This document shows, in pieces, positions 4,663 to 10,957 of a stretch of 10,957 bases of DNA. The notes under the pieces were generated by a model, which did no database searches, was not told the origin of the DNA, and saw only the letters and a list, made by a program, of their open reading frames with translations. Each line of letters begins with the position of its first letter. The stretch's first letter is position 1. The stretch spans positions 1-10,957 of the forward strand of contig CAYJVP010000034.1 of the NCBI GenBank assembly GCA_964373615.1. Reading direction: 5' to 3'. A program made the position numbers and the translations under genes. This DNA comes from CAYJVP01 sp964373615. Lineage in GTDB: Bacteria; Patescibacteriota; Patescibacteriia; UBA9934; GWF2-40-263.

Positions 4663-7023
4663 TTACGGCGTGCTTTCTTCGAGCGGCTCTGTTGGCTCCG
4701 GGGCAACGAGGCCTGCGCGCAACCGTTCGAGTCGCGCTTTCACGAGTTCGTTCTCGGGATTGAGTTCAAAGACGGCCGTAACCTGTTCGGCGGCTGCCGC
4801 AAGATTTCCCTGCTGTTCGTAGATGGAGGCGAGGAACCAGCGCGCGTTGCTGTAGGACGGCAAAAGTGAGACGGCCTGTTCGAAGGCCCGTCTTGCTCGT
4901 TCAAGATCATCATTTGTTCCGCGACGCAGGTAGAGAACACCAAGCTGAAACGCGACGCCGACATCGAGCGGGTTGTACTGTGCGACGCTTTCCATTTTTC
5001 CGATCGCGTCGTCCAAACGTCCCTGTTGTTCGAACACCAAAGCCAGTTGGTAGTGGGCCGGTGCGTAATCTTTTTTAAGCTCAATGGCTTTTTCAAACGC
5101 CGTTTGCGCTTGGGAGAGCTGTTGCTCGATGGCTGCTTTCGCCTGTGTTTTTACCGCGGGATCGTCTGTTGTGAGCAACGCATTCGTTTGTTCGACCATG
5201 GCCACATACGTTTTTCCAAGCTCGGTCTGCGTGGCCGGGTTTGTTGGCTCAAGCGTTGCGGCGTGTTCGTATGCCTCGAGCGCAAACGATCCCGCGTCTG
5301 GCAGAAGGTTTATGAGAGCACGATAGGTGGCGCCCTGTACGAGCCAGTTGACCGCGTTTTTCGGCTCGAGCTCCGTGGCGCGAACCGCGGCGTTGATGCT
5401 CGCTCCGGTGAGGCCCTGAATATACGTTCGCGCGGCGTTCGATAGAGGTCCGCTTCCCTCTGTCGTGAGTTCTTCCCGCACGCGTTCGAGGAGCGCTTGG
5501 GAGAGATTGCGGTAGGAGACATCGTTGAAGTGATTGAGGCTTGCGGCTTGGTCGAGTTTTTCGACGATCGCCGTGGTATCCCCTCCCCCTGCATCAAGCC
5601 GGATCGCTTGCGCAAACGCAAGTTCTGCGGCGTAACGCTGTCCGGTCACGAACACGACCGTCACGATGCCGATCGAAACGAGGACAAATCCGAGAGAGGC
5701 AAAAAAATTGGCGCGTTTGGAGCCGGCAAACCGTCGCACGGTCACGTCTGACCGCCTATCTGCGATCAAAAGTCCGGCGAGGCCAAAGAAGAGAAACGTG
5801 AGGGTGATGTTCGATGAGTAGAGAAAGGCTGCGACCGCAAGAGGCGTCCAGCCGGCAACAAGAATCGCGTGGATGTGCCAGTCATGTTTTGCGCGCAGGG
5901 CTGTTCCCACCCCTCGCACAAGAGTGGTGACGACGAAGAGCAGCCAGAATGCTGTGGCAAGCACTCCCAGCGTTGGCAATATCGTCAGGAGGTGACTGCT
6001 TCCGCGGTCGAACCGAACGTTCCAAAGCGACGTGTCGTTGGCCGCAACCGGCCGGTCGTGCGCAAAATCAAACGCATACGTTCCAGGACCGGAGCCAAAC
6101 AACGGCGATTGATTCTTGAGCGTCTCCTCCGCTACCACCCAACTGGTTTTCAGGCTTGGCGTGATTTCGACAGGTACCGAAACGTTGACCGGACTCTCAA
6201 GAAAGATAAACAAGAGGGAGACGGCCAGGAGCGCCATTGGGAAAAGGAACCGCGCCGTGTTTGGGATTTCCTTCGCGCGTGCAAGACCCGTGGCAACCAA
6301 CAAGGCAAGCCCAGAAAGAAGCACGGCCCAGAGCATCCAATAGTCGAGGATAAGCAGCAGGATGAACGTGAGGATGGATACAAGAAGGGAGAGGCATGTT
6401 TGAAGACGCGTCACCCACCGCGCTCCTCCCTCTTCTTTATTCGGTACGAAAACGACGATGCCGTTTCCGATGACGGTCGCCGCGCAAAGGAAGATGGCGA
6501 GGGCGTTTAGTGTTCCAACGGTGTTGAATGCTGGGGGGAGGATCATTCCTGTGGGCGATGGGATCCATCCAAAAATGGAGGCGAGGGCCGCTCCGGCAGC
6601 AAGGAGAGCCGAGACAAGCAGAGCGTACGTTGTGCGGCGCAGAAATGCCTCGTCGCGTCCAAGCTGGGAAAACAGAAAAAAAAGAACGACACAGGTCGTG
6701 AGAGTCAGGGCGCTTGTATACTCTTGCGTTGCGTTTCCGATCCACGAGAGGAATCCTCCGCCCCCACTCACCGTGGACCAAAGCACGGTCACAAGAAAGG
6801 CGATGGGCAAAACGAGAAACCCACGGCGTCCAATGGTGAACGCGCGCTCGGCCATCATGGAACCAAGCCACGCAAGGCAGGCGATAAGTGTCAGAACGAC
6901 CAAGACCGTCTGCTTATGAATCTCGAGCATGTCCGTGGTCCATGGGAAAAACAGGAGCGGCGTAAAAAATGTAAGACCGTATAGAGACCAGCGCGCGATG
7001 TGAAGAAAAAAACGGTTCATCAT
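4663..7023 (-). CDS. O-antigen-ligase/Wzy-like polytopic membrane protein fused to C-terminal TPR repeats
   Basis: A 786-aa membrane protein. Residues 1 to about 460 hold roughly eleven hydrophobic helices (for example 12-28, 38-56, 68-82, 105-120, 132-152, 171-194, 208-246, 258-275, 345-368, 385-421, 440-460). A non-membrane loop at about 280-343 contains FGSGPGTYAFDF (309-320), followed by GSSHLLTILPTLGVL (341-355). This layout is typical of O-antigen ligase/WzyC polymerases, which transfer or polymerise lipid-linked glycans at the outer face of the membrane. Residues about 465-760 carry TPR-like repeats, clearest at 655-687, 688-724 and 725-758 and ending in motifs such as QYNPLD, SLLPSY and ELNPEN. 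The tail is acidic and Pro-rich. ATG codons lie at both 7023 and 7020; no Shine-Dalgarno is seen, and the predicted leader is only about 10 bases. Fusions of this kind are frequent in Patescibacteria as I recall. The glycan substrate is unknown, and a purely structural role cannot be excluded. Confidence 0.88.
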   Translation of the reverse strand: MMNRFFLHIARWSLYGLTFFTPLLFFPWTTDMLEIHKQTVLVVLTLIACLAWLGSMMAERAFTIGRRGFLVLPIAFLVTVLWSTVSGGGGFLSWIGNATQEYTSALTLTTCVVLFFLFSQLGRDEAFLRRTTYALLVSALLAAGAALASIFGWIPSPTGMILPPAFNTVGTLNALAIFLCAATVIGNGIVVFVPNKEEGGARWVTRLQTCLSLLVSILTFILLLILDYWMLWAVLLSGLALLVATGLARAKEIPNTARFLFPMALLAVSLLFIFLESPVNVSVPVEITPSLKTSWVVAEETLKNQSPLFGSGPGTYAFDFAHDRPVAANDTSLWNVRFDRGSSHLLTILPTLGVLATAFWLLFVVTTLVRGVGTALRAKHDWHIHAILVAGWTPLAVAAFLYSSNITLTFLFFGLAGLLIADRRSDVTVRRFAGSKRANFFASLGFVLVSIGIVTVVFVTGQRYAAELAFAQAIRLDAGGGDTTAIVEKLDQAASLNHFNDVSYRNLSQALLERVREELTTEGSGPLSNAARTYIQGLTGASINAAVRATELEPKNAVNWLVQGATYRALINLLPDAGSFALEAYEHAATLEPTNPATQTELGKTYVAMVEQTNALLTTDDPAVKTQAKAAIEQQLSQAQTAFEKAIELKKDYAPAHYQLALVFEQQGRLDDAIGKMESVAQYNPLDVGVAFQLGVLYLRRGTNDDLERARRAFEQAVSLLPSYSNARWFLASIYEQQGNLAAAAEQVTAVFELNPENELVKARLERLRAGLVAPEPTEPLEESTP

Positions 7024-7039
7024 AGGAAGAAGCGTTTTT

Positions 7040-7048
7040 ATTATAGCA
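7040..7048 (-). promoter_or_regulatory. Extended -10 promoter of the ligase/TPR gene
   Basis: The minus strand reads TGCTATAAT, a perfect TATAAT (7040-7045) preceded by TG. No good -35 is seen at 16-18 bases (GAGCGG at 17), so the extended -10 may carry recognition. Transcription should begin near 7033, about 10 bases before the ATG. Confidence 0.62.
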
Positions 7049-7070
7049 GATCATCTTGTTTGCCGCTCGG

Positions 7071-7115
7071 AGATAAAACGCCAAACACGCGAGTGTGGGG
7101 TCTCGCGTATTTGGC
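7071..7115 (-). terminator. Palindrome with trailing T-rich tract, possible terminator of the fibre gene
   Basis: GCCAAA (7080-7085) pairs with TTTGGC (7110-7115), and after one C/A mismatch ACGCGAG (7087-7093) pairs with CTCGCGT (7102-7108) over an 8-base loop. On the minus strand it is followed by GTTTTATCT. That fits an intrinsic terminator for transcripts from the fibre gene, but it lies about 280 bases past the stop codon. Confidence 0.5.
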
Positions 7116-7126
7116 TCTTCGATTGT

Positions 7127-7162
7127 CCTTCGACAAGCTCAGGACTCTGAGTTTATCGAAGG
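7127..7162. repeat. REP-like palindrome 1
   Basis: CCTTCGA (7127-7133) pairs with TCGAAGG (7156-7162). After a C/A mismatch, AAG pairs with TTT, and CTCAG (7138-7142) pairs with CTGAG (7147-7151) over the loop GACT. The sequence type CCTTCGACAAGCTCAGG...TCGAAGG is familiar to me as a dispersed palindrome in many environmental bacterial genomes. Confidence 0.82.
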
Positions 7163-7215
7163 GTGGCTCCAGAACGAAAAGAACAAAGGCAAACGTTCTG
7201 GGAAGTGCGTTGTCG

Positions 7216-7260
7216 CCCTTCGACTCACTTCGTTCGCTCAGGGCGATCCTGAGCCTGTCG
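7216..7260. repeat. REP-like palindrome 2, truncated on the right
   Basis: The arm CCCTTCGAC (7216-7224) begins as in the other copies. The core CTCAGG (7237-7242) pairs with CCTGAG (7248-7253), and CGAC (7221-7224) pairs with GTCG (7257-7260). The expected closing AAGGG is missing because the third palindrome begins at once. Confidence 0.78.
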
Positions 7261-7261
7261 T

Positions 7262-7300
7262 CCTTCGAGCTTCCTCAGGGCGACCCTGAGGAATCGAAGG
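7262..7300. repeat. REP-like palindrome 3
   Basis: A near-perfect hairpin. CCTTCGA (7262-7268) pairs with TCGAAGG (7294-7300), TT with AA, and CCTCAGGG (7273-7280) with CCCTGAGG (7284-7291). The loop is CGA and there is a 2-base GC bulge on the left arm. That makes 17 base pairs. Confidence 0.85.
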
Positions 7301-7394
7301 GGTCGAAGGATCGAAAGAACATTTCTTCAACGCAGACAAAGGGGCTTCGGCACATCCTATTCTATCCTCTGTCCGCATCGAAGATGGTTGATTC

Positions 7395-10300
7395 TTATTC
7401 CGCTGGCACAGGCTCGGGATCTCCCCCGCCTTCTGACCAAACGGTTGAATCGCTAGGTTCAGGTGGACTCGCCGCTGGTGTAACGACTTCCGTTTCCGGT
7501 TCCGTAGCAGGCTCACCTTCTTCTGCCTCCACTTCAAGCAGTTCCTCCGGTTCGTAGTCTTTGCGATACGCAGACACCATCCAGTCAAAGGTGATGCCAT
7601 TGTCTGAATTATCAACCTGTTTGACCGTGAATCCATTGTTGTCTTTTTTAGAGACGTATAAGGACACCGGGCCGTTTGGTGTGACCACGACCCGAATCGG
7701 CGCCACCGTGGAGGTGATGTCGTTGAAATCCGGATTTTCATCTTCGAAGGAGATCGTCGCCTGCCCATTTTGAAGTTCGGCCGTGCCCACAAGCGTGATC
7801 ATAACGTCTGGTGCGGTAATCGCGGTGGTTTCCACGTCTTCGTTCTGGTAGCTCTCAATGACCGTCTTTAGCAGAGCCTCGGTTTTGATCGTGCCATCTT
7901 CTTCGATGGTCCAGCGATCCGAGATGCCGGCGAGGCTGCCAATGCTTACGATGCCGTAGCTATTCATGGAGAGGTCTCCGTCTATGCTAAGTTTCGTGAG
8001 GCTTTCGGTTGTCTCCACTTCCGCCGCGGAGGCCGTGTTTTCAACGCCTGGAGACGCGTCGGTTTCTTCGCCGCCATACCAACTGACGTTGACGAAGACG
8101 ATGATGGAATCGTCTGCGGCACTGTCGCCCGAGAATGGTTCCATGGCGTAGCCGACGATCGGTCCCGCTTCCGTGGCTTTCATGGCGTATCCCTCTGAGC
8201 TCGACGTGGTCAGCGGATCTCCGATTTCAATGTCTCCGTTTTCTGTCGTGACAAAGGTCGGAACCCGGCCAGAGAGAGCGATCGGGTAGCTGCCGTCGTC
8301 GTTGTCGCCAGCCAAGAATCCAGGGCGGGTCGAGACGATGCCGGCAATTTTAAGATCATACGTGCCTGCCGAGCGCGCGACGTGTTCATTTTCGTCGGCG
8401 AAGACAACGACCTGTCCGCTTTCGAGCGTTTCTTCGGACGGGAACATTTCGGCAAAGTCATAGCTCCCCGTGGCCCAGCCCGAGGCATTCGTGCGCATCA
8501 AGTCACCGCTCATGCCGGATGAGCCGTCGTAGTAAATGTACTTCTCGGTTTGCAAGCTGCCGCGATCGGATGGGTAGAAACGTCCCGCGATCGCCAGGTC
8601 GCCGCTTTGGCTCACGTAGGCAACTTCGTTACTGGCATCGTTTCGAATAGAGAGTTTGTATGTTGAGGCATCCGTGACTTCGTTTGCGATGCTCATGTTA
8701 ATTGCGGTGGCCGCGCTTCCATCCCAACCAGAGCCGCGCATGGTGAAGATCTCGGAATCCATGCCCGTTGTGGCGGCGGATGCTGTCCCCGTTGTATTCA
8801 TGACAAGCGAATCTGACACGAGCGTTGCGGAACCCTCATCGGTCAAAATGTCGCCGGCCTGCCAGGAGGGCTGCACGAACACCTTGATGGTGCCCGTGCC
8901 GCTTGGGTTCGCTTCAAGCGCGCGGCCAAGGACAAACCCGACTCCATTTGATTTCTTCGCAACTCCTGGCGTGCTCGAAAGGGTCACAAAATCGCCAGGA
9001 CTGATGGCGCCGCCTTCGTTATTCACGTGTACCGGCACCTGACCGAGCAACGCAACAGGAACATACGTTCCAAGATTTTCCCAGCCATTGACCCAGTTTC
9101 CAAGTGTGTTTGGACTGACGGAAAACGCGCCGATTATGTGTGTACGGTCATCTGCGAGCACCGCGTTTCCAGATGTGTCAAGGCCAATAATGTCTCCGGC
9201 CGCGAGGTCTGCGTAGATACCAGGGAATAACTCAGCATAGTCACTCCCAGACGAAGCATTCGTAACGCCACCCGCACCGTTGCCTTCGATGGCTCCGAGG
9301 ATGGTCCCGTTGCCGTCACGCAGCATCACGTAGTCACAGGCTCCCGTTGGGTTCGTATCAAGACACCCTTGGATATTGATTCCATCGCGCGTGTCTAAGT
9401 TTCCATCATTGAAGATTTCCACGGCAAAGGCCGCGCCATCCATGTCGATATCTAATGCGGCGGCTGATGAAGCGGCTGTCAGTTGGTCGATTTTCAGCGT
9501 CGTGGACCCAGCTTGCGTGGAGTCGTTGTTCAGGAGGAGGACGTAATTGTCAAAGGAAGTGTTGTCGTTTGTGAGATAGGTGAGCGGTTGCGTGCTTGCG
9601 GATTGGTTGGTGTACACCGTGAGACCGTAGTCGGCGTTTCCGGTGTTCGTGATATGCACGGCACCTCCCACCGTATCGCTGACCGTGGCTCCGGTGTTTC
9701 CGTTCGGGTCCACGAAAATACTTGATCCAACTCCGCCGTTTTGAACAAAGAGGAGGTTTCCCGTGGAGGTCACTGCCGTTTGGTCATTATCAATCGTGAC
9801 AAGGCCGGAGGCCGTGTTGGTGAACGCTGCGCCCGAGGATGACCGCAGGACGCGCAACCCTTCTCCACTTGTGATCGTTCCGTTGACGAAATCAATCATG
9901 CGGCCGGCCGTGACGCTCGTGCCCTGTACCTCAACCTGGTCTACGACGAACAGATCGCCACTTCCGCTCACCGTGACCGGGGCGTTGATGGTGCTGTCAT
10001 CGTCGACCTGGACACGTGACCCGTAGAAGAAGCCCGCGAGGTTATCCGTGGCTCCACCCGAGGCCGTTCCCACCACCCCAAATCGTGTGGCGCCTTCTGA
10101 GGTATTTTCAAAATATCCGCCATAGCCGCGTGTGGCCGTACCACCTCCAGCCGTGATCCCGCCCCGTACCGCAAACAGGTCCGTCACGGTTCCGGCTGTC
10201 ACGAGCACGCTTCCGCTCACCCCACGCGCATCCGGGACCACGACACCCGCGGCGTTCAGTTCGGCGTTGCCTATGACCCCTGCCATCAGCCCGCCAATGG

Positions 10301-10957
10301 CGGTCGCATTGGTAGACGTGTTTAATACATCGCCGCGGACTCCGGTCAGGTTTTCCACCTGTCCATTGGCCGTTTCGTTTCTCGCCAGAGCGAAGAGTCC
10401 CTGCACCTCAAGCGTTGTGCCGGCGGCTTCTGTGATTTGTGTGATGATCGTGCTATTCGTGCCTCGCATGGTAAGGGTGCCGAGACCCCCTGCTGAATTA
10501 GCGGTATAGGTGGACGTCGTGGCAAGAGCGTTCGAGATGCCGCTGGCGGCCGCTGGGGTCGCGGCAAGGCCCGTGTGGTTGATGTCGCCGCCGGTCATGA
10601 TCCATTGATCTGCGGCGCCATAGGTGATGTCTCCCACATCGCCATCGGAGGCCACCATACGCAAGACAGCGTTTCCGGACGGGTCAATGATCAGTATGTT
10701 CGTCGAGGGGTTCAGCGTGATGTTCCCACCGTTTGCGGCAAGCGATAATGCCGCAGAAGCTGTGACCGAGCCGTCGTAGTAATTGGTCGTCGCCCCAACC
10801 GTAAATCCGACGTCCGAGAACATTTCCCCCGAGGCCGAAATGCGCGCCTTCACCGTATCCGCTGCCGTGGCAGAAACGGTCGTTTCGTCGGTCGTGAGGA
10901 CAAACACGTCGTTGTTGTTGTTCCCGTTGTCGAGGTCAATATTGATCGCCCGCGCCG
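7395..10957 (-). CDS. Giant repetitive surface or fibre-like protein, 5' partial
   Basis: The frame is open to the right edge of the window, so at least 1186 codons are present and the start lies outside. The GTG at 10907 is internal. Numbering from that GTG, residues 1-550 are low-complexity, Ala/Gly/Thr/Asn/Asp-rich beta-type sequence with recurring short phrases such as VxGxxTVTD and DPxGN. Residues 515-524 carry two cysteines (CLDTNPTGAC). Two homologous modules of about 127 aa follow, at 556-682 and 817-943, each opening D[YF]AE[LM]FP and closing with SW. A C-terminal beta domain (about 999-1117) includes RVVVTPNGP and ends FDWMVSAYRKDYEP. The last 50 residues are acidic and Pro-rich, without a membrane helix or sortase signal. 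Similar proteins are common in Patescibacteria as I recall. The modules also recall phage tail-appendage chaperone (Peptidase_G2-like) domains. The likely role is an exported adhesin or appendage fibre; export signals would be in the missing part. Confidence 0.85.
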   Translation of the reverse strand, partial: ARAINIDLDNGNNNNDVFVLTTDETTVSATAADTVKARISASGEMFSDVGFTVGATTNYYDGSVTASAALSLAANGGNITLNPSTNILIIDPSGNAVLRMVASDGDVGDITYGAADQWIMTGGDINHTGLAATPAAASGISNALATTSTYTANSAGGLGTLTMRGTNSTIITQITEAAGTTLEVQGLFALARNETANGQVENLTGVRGDVLNTSTNATAIGGLMAGVIGNAELNAAGVVVPDARGVSGSVLVTAGTVTDLFAVRGGITAGGGTATRGYGGYFENTSEGATRFGVVGTASGGATDNLAGFFYGSRVQVDDDSTINAPVTVSGSGDLFVVDQVEVQGTSVTAGRMIDFVNGTITSGEGLRVLRSSSGAAFTNTASGLVTIDNDQTAVTSTGNLLFVQNGGVGSSIFVDPNGNTGATVSDTVGGAVHITNTGNADYGLTVYTNQSASTQPLTYLTNDNTSFDNYVLLLNNDSTQAGSTTLKIDQLTAASSAAALDIDMDGAAFAVEIFNDGNLDTRDGINIQGCLDTNPTGACDYVMLRDGNGTILGAIEGNGAGGVTNASSGSDYAELFPGIYADLAAGDIIGLDTSGNAVLADDRTHIIGAFSVSPNTLGNWVNGWENLGTYVPVALLGQVPVHVNNEGGAISPGDFVTLSSTPGVAKKSNGVGFVLGRALEANPSGTGTIKVFVQPSWQAGDILTDEGSATLVSDSLVMNTTGTASAATTGMDSEIFTMRGSGWDGSAATAINMSIANEVTDASTYKLSIRNDASNEVAYVSQSGDLAIAGRFYPSDRGSLQTEKYIYYDGSSGMSGDLMRTNASGWATGSYDFAEMFPSEETLESGQVVVFADENEHVARSAGTYDLKIAGIVSTRPGFLAGDNDDGSYPIALSGRVPTFVTTENGDIEIGDPLTTSSSEGYAMKATEAGPIVGYAMEPFSGDSAADDSIIVFVNVSWYGGEETDASPGVENTASAAEVETTESLTKLSIDGDLSMNSYGIVSIGSLAGISDRWTIEEDGTIKTEALLKTVIESYQNEDVETTAITAPDVMITLVGTAELQNGQATISFEDENPDFNDITSTVAPIRVVVTPNGPVSLYVSKKDNNGFTVKQVDNSDNGITFDWMVSAYRKDYEPEELLEVEAEEGEPATEPETEVVTPAASPPEPSDSTVWSEGGGDPEPVPAE
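8079..8459 (-). repeat. Fibre protein module, copy B
   Basis: Encodes residues 817-943 of the fibre protein, from DFAEMFPSEE to VFVNVSW. Shared with copy A are the opening D[YF]AE[LM]FP, a central (I)xGxxSxxP, GxVP followed by GDxxTxSS, VG[RY]A[LM]E-like, and VFVxxSW. Copy B carries AGIVSTRP where copy A has IGAFSVSP. Confidence 0.8.
8862..9242 (-). repeat. Fibre protein module, copy A
   Basis: Encodes residues 556-682 of the fibre protein, from DYAELFPGIY to VFVQPSW. It has the same order of motifs as copy B, with an extra Trp/Asn-rich insert (NWVNGWENL) before VPVALLGQVP. The 134 residues between the copies are ordinary fibre sequence. Confidence 0.8.

Larger units (their letters stand above)
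7024..7394. other. Non-coding intergenic stretch with promoter, palindrome and REP-like hairpins
   Basis: 371 bases between two minus-strand genes. From the gene 4663-7023 side it holds an extended -10 promoter (7040-7048), a 14-bp palindrome that may terminate transcription from the right (7071-7115), and three CCTTCGA-type hairpins (7127-7162, 7216-7260, 7262-7300). The stretch 7301-7394 shows no convincing feature apart from GGTCGAAGGATCGAA, which echoes the repeat ends. No gene is supported; open frames here are translations of the palindromes. Confidence 0.75.

Noticed and set aside
3842..4822. 326-codon plus-strand open frame, Val-rich
   Set aside because: Shadow of the Asp/Cys repeat gene; GAC/GTC codons read antisense give Val-rich frames.
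5869..6510. 213-codon plus-strand open frame
   Set aside because: Antisense to the membrane domain of the ligase-like protein; charged low-quality composition and no gene signals.
7127..7300. Possible CRISPR array
   Set aside because: Repeats are palindromic, unequal in length and spacing, and one is fused to the next. There are no regular unique spacers and no cas genes.
7000..7557. 185-codon plus-strand open frame containing SFDKLRTLSLSKG
   Set aside because: That peptide is a well-known false translation of CCTTCGACAAGCTCAGG-type palindromes, and the frame then runs antisense into the fibre gene.
10905..10907. GTG as start of the fibre gene
   Set aside because: The frame stays open upstream with sequence of the same character and no ribosome site precedes the GTG.

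Overview
The window reads as bacterial chromosome with one tRNA gene and six protein genes, five of them on the minus strand. The strongest lineage hints come from the right half. A multi-spanning O-antigen-ligase-like protein fused to TPR repeats (4663-7023), a giant repetitive surface or fibre protein (7395 to past 10957), and a cluster of CCTTCGA...TCGAAGG palindromes between them resemble what I know from Candidate Phyla Radiation (Patescibacteria) genomes. The left half holds a Hanks-type Ser/Thr kinase with an extracytoplasmic PEGA-like domain, a MopE-type acidic repeat protein, and a small envelope protein with two C-terminal membrane segments. That set is more familiar from Myxococcota-like bacteria. 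GC content also looks higher on the left: hand-counted sample lines give 70% at 1141-1200 and 75% at 3841-3900, against 47% at 5041-5100 and 42% at 8641-8700. A Patescibacterium with acquired genes is my favoured reading, but it is inference.

Layout: 1-108 holds short GGCGGA repeats and alternative hairpins. tRNA-Ala(GGC) lies at 109-184 on minus with its own promoter. The kinase (265-1857, minus) starts at GTG behind a clear promoter and ends in a terminator. An unrecognised 287-aa protein (1980-2843, plus) diverges from the kinase and converges on the next gene, with back-to-back terminators at 2855-2913. The envelope protein (2902-3726, minus) and the MopE-like protein (3779-4612, minus) each have a promoter and a terminator. 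The ligase/TPR protein (4663-7023, minus) starts just downstream of a perfect TATAAT extended -10. A non-coding stretch at 7024-7394 carries this promoter, a terminator-like palindrome and three REP-like hairpins. The fibre protein fills the rest and its start lies outside the window.

Functionally the window is about the cell surface. It encodes a transmembrane kinase that could sense the envelope, two small envelope or secreted proteins, a polymer ligase or polymerase-like membrane protein, and a very large exported repetitive protein. Most genes seem to be transcribed singly rather than as one operon: four minus-strand genes have their own extended -10 promoter with a short leader, and two terminators have the stop codon inside the hairpin loop. 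No CRISPR array, transposase or complete mobile element was seen.
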